A stretch of DNA of 37,330 nucleotides. It comes from Pleurocapsales cyanobacterium LEGE 10410. GTDB lineage: Bacteria > Cyanobacteriota > Cyanobacteriia > Cyanobacteriales > Xenococcaceae. Positions 8,788 through 15,289 of this stretch are shown here, piece by piece (within the stretch, counting starts at the first letter, position 1; every line of letters starts with the position of its first letter). A program made the position numbers and the translations under genes. The stretch covers positions 1 through 37,330 of the forward strand of contig JADEXJ010000050.1 in NCBI GenBank assembly GCA_015207195.1, given 5' to 3'. A model generated the notes under the pieces. That model saw nothing but the letters and a program-made list of their open reading frames with translations. It had not been told where the DNA came from and searched no databases.

Positions 8788-9338
8788 AAGCAGTTGGTGG
8801 TACAAACTTTCAAAGTTAGATATTTACTCAGGCTTGCTATTTAAACTGGCAATTCCTTGGTATTTTGTGATGCTCATACTCTTGAATAATACAAGCATTT
8901 TTTCTAGCCGTAGTCAATCTAGCACGCAACGCTTAAATTAAGCGTTATTCTGAGAGAAATTTGGATTTAGGTCTGGTAATATTAGGTGTTTGGCGATTCT
9001 GGCTCTTGGCATAGTACACCAGGAGTGTTGAAAATAGAGAGCAGAGGTTTTGAAGTTAATTGATCAGTGATCCGCGATCGCTTGTGGGATTGGATACAAA
9101 GTAAATTGACTATTCACCAGCCTTCAATCTCTTAAATCATCTTTTCTCCTCTGATTCTCGAACGCTGATGCTCTTAGTTAATGAGTTTAAGAACCCCTAG
9201 ATCTTCAAAATGCTGTTACAGTTAACTGTATTAAACCTCTTCTATAGTCATTATCCCGTGGAACCCTCAAACTGGATGCGGTTTAATAATCGGCAATATT
9301 TATTGCCCAACAGTTTTTCCAACAAACTTTTCAGCTAG
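8788..9338. other. 551-bp gene-free stretch
   Basis: I see no convincing coding frame here. It contains a perfect 8-bp stem-loop at 8928-8946 (listed separately), one HIP1 site near 9074, and a short hairpin GGCAAT-ATTT-ATTGCC at 9292-9307 about 30 bases before the next small gene. A minor open frame overlapping the end of the response regulator has no start signal and looks spurious. No known RNA family was recognised. Confidence 0.5.
8928..8946. terminator. Stem-loop, possible terminator of the response regulator transcript
   Basis: AACGCTTA at 8928-8935 pairs perfectly with TAAGCGTT at 8939-8946 around a three-base loop. It lies about 140 bases after the response regulator stop. There is no T-run after the stem, so termination is only a possibility; it may just be a palindromic repeat. 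Confidence 0.3.
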
Positions 9339-9518
9339 ATGAACACCCAGACAGGTTTTATTTTCAAGGTTTTGTTGATTTCTACAGGACTGTCTATTTT
9401 AATCAAGTATGGAGGACCCTATACTCTGCTTGAGCCGACGACAGCTACGGCTTTGACGATTGTTTTACTACCGTCTCTGGTTATAGGATTGGTTTTGGGC
9501 TGGCAATACTATAGATAA
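9339..9518 (+). CDS. Small membrane protein (59 aa)
   Basis: The ATG at 9339 opens a 59-codon frame ending in TAA at 9516-9518. The protein begins MNTQTGFIFKVLLISTGLSI and ends with a hydrophobic segment, then WQYYR. Two membrane-spanning segments are likely (about residues 7-22 and 38-55), separated by a short loop with a proline (LLEPTTATA). The two-helix design, positive residues at the ends and clean codon use suggest a real gene. Small proteins like this are common in cyanobacteria and usually unnamed. It lies upstream of the AI-2E family transporter in the same direction, but a 146-base gap separates them. No Shine-Dalgarno is clear. Function unknown. Confidence 0.6.
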   Translation: MNTQTGFIFKVLLISTGLSILIKYGGPYTLLEPTTATALTIVLLPSLVIGLVLGWQYYR

Positions 9519-9664
9519 TTTGCAACTGATAAATAAAAATAGCTGTAGATAAACCATAAATATTAGGTTATAAATCAACCATAATCAAATAAGGTTTTAC
9601 CAAAAACCAAGATTAACCTACAAAGTAACTTTGTTTTTATTATTCCTCTTTGAAGGAGTTGTAA

Positions 9665-10753
9665 GTGAATTTCGGCAATTGGATTGGTCTCGTTGTTTTT
9701 TTTATCTCTCTGTATATTTTATGGCAAATTAAACAGCTACTGCTGCTATTGTTTACAGCCATCGTTTTAGCCACCTCGCTCAATATTCTGGTAAAGAGTT
9801 TTCAGAAATGGGGCATGAGGCGCATCAATGCTGTTTTTTTGTCGATGTTATTGTTAATTGTGGTGACAGTTAGCAGTATCTGGATTGTCGTTCCTCCATT
9901 TATCGACCAATTCCAGGCTTTGGCTAAGCTGGTTCCCTTAGGAATAGAAAAATTAGATAGCTGGATAGATTTATTATCTGAACGTCTCGACCCCAGAATT
10001 ATAAATTTTTTGCCCGATACTGAAGAATTAAACCAACAGTTGCAGCCATTAATACAGCAGTTTTTGGGTGAAGGGTTAACAATTTTTTATAGTTCCTTGG
10101 GGATCCTGTTAGGGCTTTTTCTGTTGCTGGCGATCACTTTGATGCTATTAACTAATCCTACTGCATATCGTAAGGGTTTTGAGCGGTTGTTTCCTGCCTT
10201 TTATCGGCATCGAGTTGCAGAAATTCTCGATCTTTGTACTGAAGGTTTAGAAGGCTGGTTAGTGGGCATTTTGTTCAATATGCTAGTCATTGCCGTTCTC
10301 AGTTTTGTGGGACTGCTGATCTTAAGAATTCCCTTGGCTTTATCTCAAGCAATGCTAGCGGGGGTTCTGACCTTTATTCCCAATCTCGGTCCTACCTTGA
10401 GTGTGTTGCCTCCTATGGCGATCGCCTTAATTGAAGCTCCGTGGAAATCTGTAGCGGTTTTGATTCTTTATGTAATTATTCAACAGGTCGAAAGCAATAT
10501 CTTAACTCCAATTGTCATGGCGCAGCAGGTGTCATTGCTCCCTGCGATCACTCTTTTATCTCAATTGTTTTTTGCTACTTTCTTTGGTTTTTTGGGTTTG
10601 TTTCTTTCTTTGCCTCTAACAGTAGTGGGTCAGATCTGGTTTAAGGAGGTAATTGTCAAAGATATTTTAGACAATTGGGAATATTCCTTGCCCAAAAATC
10701 GCTCCGTAGCCGAACGGAGCAAAATAGAAATAGAAAAAACTGACAAAGAGTAG
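9665..10753 (+). CDS. AI-2E family transporter (UPF0118/PerM-like permease)
   Basis: A 362-residue integral membrane protein with about eight hydrophobic segments. A pair lies at the N terminus (residues 5-60), one near 65-85, and five between about 150 and 330. The central soluble part (about 85-140) and the conserved PNLGPTLSVLPPMAIA stretch are typical of the family. Family members have been linked to export of autoinducer-2 or to Na+/H+ exchange, so the cargo here is uncertain. The GTG start at 9665 is well supported by AAGGAG at 9653-9658, six bases upstream. The next gene, for DUF39, starts only 10 bases after the stop, so the two are probably co-transcribed. Confidence 0.87.
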   Translation: MNFGNWIGLVVFFISLYILWQIKQLLLLLFTAIVLATSLNILVKSFQKWGMRRINAVFLSMLLLIVVTVSSIWIVVPPFIDQFQALAKLVPLGIEKLDSWIDLLSERLDPRIINFLPDTEELNQQLQPLIQQFLGEGLTIFYSSLGILLGLFLLLAITLMLLTNPTAYRKGFERLFPAFYRHRVAEILDLCTEGLEGWLVGILFNMLVIAVLSFVGLLILRIPLALSQAMLAGVLTFIPNLGPTLSVLPPMAIALIEAPWKSVAVLILYVIIQQVESNILTPIVMAQQVSLLPAITLLSQLFFATFFGFLGLFLSLPLTVVGQIWFKEVIVKDILDNWEYSLPKNRSVAERSKIEIEKTDKE

Positions 10754-10763
10754 TTAAATATTT

Positions 10764-11969
10764 ATGCGTACGATCGCTGAAATCAACGACAAGATTAGCC
10801 GTGGTCAAGCAGTGGTTTGGACGGTAGCAGAAATTAAAGCCAAAGTTGCTCGGTTGGGGATAGCTCAAGTATTCAAGCAGGTAGATGTTGTCACCGCTGG
10901 GACATTTGAGCCGATGGAGTCTAGTGGGGCAATGATCAACCTGGGACATACCGATCCGCCGATTAAAATTCGTCAGTGCTGGCTCGATGGCATAGCTGCC
11001 TATGCTGGCTTTGGTGCAGTAGATCTTTATTTGGGAGCAACCGCAGTAGCGGATTACAATCTTCAGGAAAGCGATCCCAATCTGCGGGAAGGAGTTGCTG
11101 GAGAAAGAGGTGGCGGTCATGTTATTGAAGATCTGATTGCAGGTAAATCGATCTCGTTAAAAGCCATTGGTCAAAAGACCGATTGTTATCCCCGCGCAAT
11201 TTGGGAAAACACTATTACCAAACACGATATCAACCAATTTTATTTATTTAATCCGCGCAATCTCTATCAAAACTTTATTGTGGGAGTCAACGGAGGCGAT
11301 CGCACTCTGTATACCTATCTTGGAGCTTTGCAACCTAGATTAGGCAATGCAGTATATTCCAATCCTGGAGCAATTTCTCCCCTGCTCAACGATCCTAACC
11401 TGGATTTAGTAGGTATCGGCAGCAAAATCTTTTTAGGAGGTGGTATTGGCTATGTTGCCTGGGAAGGAACCCAGCATTTTCCCCTGCAAAAACGGTTGCC
11501 CAATCATACTCCCATTGGACCTGCTGCTACGGTAGCCTTGATTGGGGATGCCAAACAAATGGATGCTGCTTGGGTTAGGGGTTGCTATTTTAAAAATTAT
11601 GGTCCATCAATTATGATTGGGGTGGGGGTGGCACTACCAGTATTAAACGAAGCAGTAATCCGCAACTGCGCTGTGGCAGACCGTGATGTGGTCGCCCCCG
11701 TGATCGATTTTTCGATTCCGCGCCGAGTTCGCCCCACCTTTGGTTTAGTTAGCTATGAACAGCTACAAAAAGGACATGTGACTATTGATGGCAAGTCTGT
11801 CAGGACTGCTCCCCTAGCCAGCAGATATCGTTCGCTCCAGGTAGCCCAAGAATTAAAGCAGTGGATCGAAACGGGCAAATTCACCCTCACCGAGCCAGTC
11901 GCTCCCTTGCCGAGCGATCGCACTTTTATGCCTCAAGACACCAACAGGTCGATTATTTCTTTGGAGTAA
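10764..11969 (+). CDS. DUF39 homocysteine biosynthesis protein
   Basis: A 401-residue protein matching the DUF39 (PF01837) family along its whole length, with glycine-rich segments such as IFLGGGIGYVAWEGTQH. In methanogens a DUF39 protein inserts sulfide into aspartate semialdehyde to form homocysteine without O-acyl-homoserine intermediates, usually with a ferredoxin-like partner. Two cysteines stand out in conserved-looking contexts: Cys72 (IRQCWLDG) and Cys141 (KTDCYPRA). Around residues 44-57 the sequence is TAGTFEPMESSGAM, with no cysteine. There is no CBS or ferredoxin domain at the C terminus, unlike many archaeal members. It follows the transporter gene by 10 bases. The family call is strong; the exact reaction in this organism is inferred. 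Confidence 0.85.
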   Translation: MRTIAEINDKISRGQAVVWTVAEIKAKVARLGIAQVFKQVDVVTAGTFEPMESSGAMINLGHTDPPIKIRQCWLDGIAAYAGFGAVDLYLGATAVADYNLQESDPNLREGVAGERGGGHVIEDLIAGKSISLKAIGQKTDCYPRAIWENTITKHDINQFYLFNPRNLYQNFIVGVNGGDRTLYTYLGALQPRLGNAVYSNPGAISPLLNDPNLDLVGIGSKIFLGGGIGYVAWEGTQHFPLQKRLPNHTPIGPAATVALIGDAKQMDAAWVRGCYFKNYGPSIMIGVGVALPVLNEAVIRNCAVADRDVVAPVIDFSIPRRVRPTFGLVSYEQLQKGHVTIDGKSVRTAPLASRYRSLQVAQELKQWIETGKFTLTEPVAPLPSDRTFMPQDTNRSIISLE

Positions 11970-12016
11970 CCACTGCAATTTCCTCTCCTAGAAGGAGCGG
12001 ATTCATTACTTTTAAA

Positions 12017-12051
12017 GTTAGTAGTTAGTAGTTAGTAGTTAGTAGTTAGTA
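12017..12051. repeat. Heptamer tandem repeat, 5 x GTTAGTA
   Basis: Five perfect copies of GTTAGTA between the DUF39 gene and the convergent minus-strand gene. The same unit recurs at 14721-14748. Seven-base repeats of this kind (STRR) are characteristic of cyanobacterial intergenic regions. Confidence 0.9.
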
Positions 12052-12084
12052 GTCAATTACTACTTCCTACTTACCTTTTACTCT

Positions 12085-12939
12085 TCATTCACTTTGTTTC
12101 TTTTTGGGTAAAATAGGACGTGCCGTAGGGCTGGGTTTGCTTGGACGAGAAGACTTTAGCTGAATTTTTTTCGGATCTTTTTTAGCTTTTGGCTTGCGTT
12201 TTTGAGCAAAACCTAAATCCGTTCCTTCTTCAATAATTAAATCTTCCCCTTCTAGGCGAACTTTTAAGTCCCAAAAACGCCTTAAAGGTCGATCTCCCAA
12301 AACTCCTTTTAACTTGAGTTTGAAGAACTTAGGTTTATCTCCTTCTTTGCGCGGAAATTGTTTGATTTTGACAATAATTACCTTTTCCTCGGTTGAATAA
12401 AAAATTACCTCTCCTCGAATTGAGAAATAACCGTGATCGGTTTGCTCACCTGATACTTCTGGTTCTTCAGAATCTTGACTCAAAGTTTCTGGTTCCCATA
12501 CCCCAACAATCTGCATGTGGAGACGATTATCCTGCATTTTGGTTCTGGGATAAACTACCCACAGGTGTTCCTTTTCTAGGTCGAGATGATTTTTGATTAG
12601 GCTAATAATCCGACCCAGTAAAACCGCTTCTATTTCTGCTCCATCGGTAGTAATCAAAGTGCCTTGAGTCATCTGTTCTGCACTCTGTTTATATTTAGCT
12701 TGAACTAAGCCAATAGCACGATATTGCCGTGGATGAGAAGGGGGCGGAATTGGTTGCTTTCTTTCTGAAGTAGTCTGAGTTTGAGAGTTGGATGGGACAG
12801 AATCTTGAGATTGATTAGACATGGTAGATTCGGTCGATTGATTGACAGCAGTAGAAAATTGATTGGGTTGTTTGAGATTGTCTTTAGCCAGATTCATAGG
12901 GCGACCTAATAGCGCAAGCATTACAGGGTGATACAGCAC
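12085..12939 (-). CDS. Conserved-looking hypothetical protein with basic C terminus
   Basis: Up to 284 residues. The first 70 are low in complexity and rich in S, Q, N, T and P. The folded core runs from about RQYRAIGLVQAKY to LIIEEGTDLGF (residues 70-248) and looks mostly beta with one helix (AVLLGRIISLIKNHLDLE). The last 35 residues are strongly basic and rich in K, P and S, suggesting nucleic-acid or membrane-surface contact. I recall similar unnamed proteins in cyanobacteria but no function. The longest frame starts at GTG 12939; ATG codons at 12921, 12897 and 12822 are alternatives, none with a clear Shine-Dalgarno. The gene converges on the DUF39 gene and is divergent from the TPR gene. 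Confidence 0.65.
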   Translation of the reverse strand: MLYHPVMLALLGRPMNLAKDNLKQPNQFSTAVNQSTESTMSNQSQDSVPSNSQTQTTSERKQPIPPPSHPRQYRAIGLVQAKYKQSAEQMTQGTLITTDGAEIEAVLLGRIISLIKNHLDLEKEHLWVVYPRTKMQDNRLHMQIVGVWEPETLSQDSEEPEVSGEQTDHGYFSIRGEVIFYSTEEKVIIVKIKQFPRKEGDKPKFFKLKLKGVLGDRPLRRFWDLKVRLEGEDLIIEEGTDLGFAQKRKPKAKKDPKKIQLKSSRPSKPSPTARPILPKKKQSE

Positions 12940-13133
12940 CGTGTCGAATTTCTTCTCAGAGTAACTGCATCAACAAAGCGTAAGAGAGATTGAGTTATGG
13001 CAGAGATCATATTTTATACTCTTATGGAATTGGAAATAACCCGTATTTATCCGTCTGACAAACAGGCAGTTGGCTTGATGGTTAGAATAAACGATACTAG
13101 AGTCGGCACAATGACCATGGCAAACAAATCAAG

Positions 13134-13139
13134 TATAAT
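13134..13139 (+). promoter_or_regulatory. Candidate -10 box for the TPR gene
   Basis: A perfect TATAAT at 13134-13139 lies 25 bases before the ATG of the TPR gene. No good -35 hexamer is seen 16-18 bases upstream, so this is a suggestion only. Confidence 0.3.
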
Positions 13140-13164
13140 CCGCCGACCATAATTTAGTGGGAAC

Positions 13165-14004
13165 ATGAAGAAAAAGCGTAACAGTTGGGTTTATTTAGTT
13201 TTAGGAGTAATGTTATTTTCCTTAATAACAGTCTCTGCTCTTCCTTTGGTGGGAAGCGTGGTTGAAGGAGAGCGATTAAAAGATGCAGACCAAGAAGTAG
13301 TTGTGCTTTCACAGCAAGAGTTGAGCAAGCTGGAAGCGGAAGCCTCTGGCTATCAAAAAGTGTTGGAACGCGAACCAAATAATGACACCGCTCTCAACGG
13401 TCTGTTAAAAATTAAACTACAGCAAAAAGATCTTCTTGGTGCGATCGCGCCTTTAGAAAAATTAGCTAAACTTTACCCATCGCAAACAGAATATGCCACT
13501 TTGTTAGCTCAAGCAAAGCAGCAGCTTGAAGACTATGAAGGAGCAGCAGCAGCCTATAATCAGGTTTTAGCCGATCGCCCTGGAGATATTTACGCTTTGG
13601 GTGGCATCACAAATCTCTATCTGATTCAAGACCAGCCAGAAAGAGCGATCGCTTTACTTAAGAAAACTATTAACCTCGCTAGCCAAGAAGACAATCCTCA
13701 GGCTGCATCTATCGACCCAGAGTCGGTAGAACTATTGCTAGGAGAGCTATACGCCAGCCAAGAACGATATGAAGAGGCGATCGCGCTCTATGACGAACTA
13801 TCCGAGGCAAATCAGGATGATTTTCGTCCTATTCTGGCTAAAGCTTTGGTTCTCGAAAAACAAGGAGACTTAAGCGCAGCCAAGCCAATTTTAGCTAAGG
13901 CTTATGTAGCTGCACCAGAAAAATATAAAGACCAGATCGGTAACGAGATGGAACAGCTAGTCAAAGGAATCAAGGAATCTGAGAAGATCGAAGATCAGGA
14001 ATAG
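13165..14004 (+). CDS. Membrane-anchored tetratricopeptide repeat protein
   Basis: A 279-residue protein. Residues 1-7 are basic (MKKKRNS), followed by a hydrophobic segment (about 8-30) that acts as an uncleaved anchor or signal peptide. The rest is helical repeats with TPR signatures. Repeat-like stretches are seen around residues 60-90, 94-127 (AAAYNQVLADRPGDIYALGG), 130-160, 187-220 (YASQERYEEAIALYDELSEA) and 222-255. The fold should sit on one side of the thylakoid or plasma membrane as a protein-protein adaptor. It heads a same-strand run with plsC and the SRPBCC gene, 45 bases upstream of plsC. The ATG at 13165 has only a weak GTGGGAA upstream. Partner proteins cannot be predicted. Confidence 0.85.
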   Translation: MKKKRNSWVYLVLGVMLFSLITVSALPLVGSVVEGERLKDADQEVVVLSQQELSKLEAEASGYQKVLEREPNNDTALNGLLKIKLQQKDLLGAIAPLEKLAKLYPSQTEYATLLAQAKQQLEDYEGAAAAYNQVLADRPGDIYALGGITNLYLIQDQPERAIALLKKTINLASQEDNPQAASIDPESVELLLGELYASQERYEEAIALYDELSEANQDDFRPILAKALVLEKQGDLSAAKPILAKAYVAAPEKYKDQIGNEMEQLVKGIKESEKIEDQE

Positions 14005-14012
14005 CAGGATAT

Positions 14013-14041
14013 AGTTAAAGGTTGAAGAGTTAAAGGTTGAA
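14013..14041. repeat. Tandem pair of a 14-bp sequence
   Basis: AGTTAAAGGTTGAA occurs at 14013-14026 and again at 14028-14041, one base apart, just ahead of the acyltransferase start. It may be a short intergenic repeat. Confidence 0.7.
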
Positions 14042-14049
14042 ATAGGTTT

Positions 14050-14688
14050 GTGGAAGGGAAAAGAGAGCCGTTTACTAGCTGGGCATCCTATCATTTATTG
14101 AAGTGGTCGGTAGTTAGCCCTCTACTACATACTTATTTCAGAATCAGGATTCATGGGGCAGAAAAAGTCCCCCAGTCTGGTGGGTTAATTGCCGTTAGCA
14201 ATCATGCCAGCTATTGCGATCCGCCAATTTTATCTAACTGTGTCGGTCGCCCCGTGGCTTTTATGGCTAAAGAAGAGTTGTTTGAGATTCCTATTTTTAA
14301 ACAGGGAATTGAGCTTTATGGGGCATATCCCGTCAAGCGCAGCACAGGCGATCGCGCAGCCCTGCGGGCAGCGATCGCAGCCCTAGAATCAGGATGGGTG
14401 GCAGCAGTTTTTTTGCAGGGAACACGTTCTGCCGATGCCAAAATTACCGACCCGAAATTGGGTGCAGCCTGGATTGCAGCCAAGGCTAAAGTTCCTCTCT
14501 TGCCCGTTAGCCTTTGGGGAACAGACAAAATATTAGCTAAAGGTTCATCCTTCCCCAAACCCGTACCATTGACGGTTCGTATTGGCGAGGCGATCGCGCC
14601 TCCAGGTTCGACAAAAAAAGAGGATTTGCAGGCTGTAAGCGAGCATTGTGCTAGGGTGATTAATTCTTTACACGATTTAGGGAGATAA
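14050..14688 (+). CDS. plsC: 1-acyl-sn-glycerol-3-phosphate acyltransferase family protein
   Basis: A 212-residue member of the PlsC family, which acylates lysophosphatidic acid to phosphatidic acid at the membrane in glycerolipid synthesis. Motif I is NHASYCDP with the catalytic pair His52 and Asp57 (HX4D). Motif III reads FLQGTRS at residues 121-127, where the usual form is FPEGTRS, so Gln replaces the common Glu. Motif II is around GAYPVKRSTGDRAAL and motif IV around VPLLPVSLWG. Length is normal for short cyanobacterial members. The start is GTG at 14050; the 5' end is weakly defined because it lies just after a repeat. Cyanobacteria often have several paralogues with different acyl preferences, so the precise substrate is open. 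Confidence 0.85.
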   Translation: MEGKREPFTSWASYHLLKWSVVSPLLHTYFRIRIHGAEKVPQSGGLIAVSNHASYCDPPILSNCVGRPVAFMAKEELFEIPIFKQGIELYGAYPVKRSTGDRAALRAAIAALESGWVAAVFLQGTRSADAKITDPKLGAAWIAAKAKVPLLPVSLWGTDKILAKGSSFPKPVPLTVRIGEAIAPPGSTKKEDLQAVSEHCARVINSLHDLGR

Positions 14689-14720
14689 ATATTTAGCTAA
14701 CGGATAAACGGGTTACGAAA

Positions 14721-14748
14721 GTTAGTAGTTAGTAGTTAGTAGTTAGTA
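14721..14748. repeat. Heptamer tandem repeat, 4 x GTTAGTA
   Basis: Four perfect copies in the 72-base gap between plsC and the SRPBCC gene. The unit and orientation are the same as at 12017-12051. The last copy ends 12 bases before the ATG at 14761, so the repeat occupies the region where a Shine-Dalgarno would be expected. Confidence 0.9.
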
Positions 14749-14760
14749 GTTGACAGTTTA

Positions 14761-15204
14761 ATGTTGAATTTTAAATACTCTAGTTTAATTGATGCAGATG
14801 TAGAAACAGTCTGGCAATTTCACGAACGTCCCGATATTCTCGATCTGCTGACTCCTCCCTGGCAACCAGTCACAATCATTCGTCGTGAAGGTGGATTGGG
14901 AGTGGGGGCAATCAGTGAATTTCGTTTGTCTTTGGCGGGGATTCCCGTGCGCTGGGTTGCCACTCATATTGAATGCGAACCAAACCGCCTCTTTGTTGAC
15001 AAGCAAACCGATGGTCCGATGCAGTCTTGGGTACATCGCCATGAATTTATCTCAGAAAACGGCAAGACGAGATTAACCGATGCGATCGCCTATGAAATAC
15101 CAGGAGGTTGGTTGTCCGAATTTCTCTTGGGCTGGTGGGTAGATTCTCGACTCAAAGATATGTTTCGCTATCGTCATGAAGTAACCAAAACCAACTGCGA
15201 ATAA
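14761..15204 (+). CDS. SRPBCC (START/polyketide-cyclase-like) family protein
   Basis: A 147-residue single-domain protein of the helix-grip superfamily, which binds hydrophobic ligands in a deep cavity. The N-terminal strand FKYSSLIDADVETVWQFHER, the central strand pairs and the long C-terminal helix after GGWLSEFLLGWWVDS fit cyclase/dehydrase-like members found in cyanobacteria. No catalytic residues can be assigned. It follows plsC on the same strand, which makes a lipid or hydrophobic metabolite ligand plausible but unproven. No signal peptide is present, so it should be cytoplasmic. Confidence 0.75.
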   Translation: MLNFKYSSLIDADVETVWQFHERPDILDLLTPPWQPVTIIRREGGLGVGAISEFRLSLAGIPVRWVATHIECEPNRLFVDKQTDGPMQSWVHRHEFISENGKTRLTDAIAYEIPGGWLSEFLLGWWVDSRLKDMFRYRHEVTKTNCE

Positions 15205-15240
15205 TGAATAATGATGGACAAATGTAGTAAATAGCATTAC

Positions 15241-15289
15241 TTATTACTTATTACTTATTACTTATTACTTATTACTTATTACTTATTAC
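15241..15289. repeat. Heptamer tandem repeat, 7 x TTATTAC
   Basis: Seven perfect copies of TTATTAC, preceded by a partial CATTAC. On the minus strand the array enters the 3' end of the PEP-synthase-like gene and supplies its last codons (…N, K) and the stop codon at 15281-15279. The rest lies in the gap after the convergent SRPBCC gene. Confidence 0.92.

Noticed and set aside
8756-8941. Open frame of 61 codons overlapping the end of the response regulator gene
   Set aside because: It begins inside the response regulator in another frame, has no ribosome-binding site, and contains the arms of a stem-loop.
9243-9255. TATAGTCATT resembling the end of the MITE at 7004
   Set aside because: Only ten bases match and no complementary second end was found nearby.
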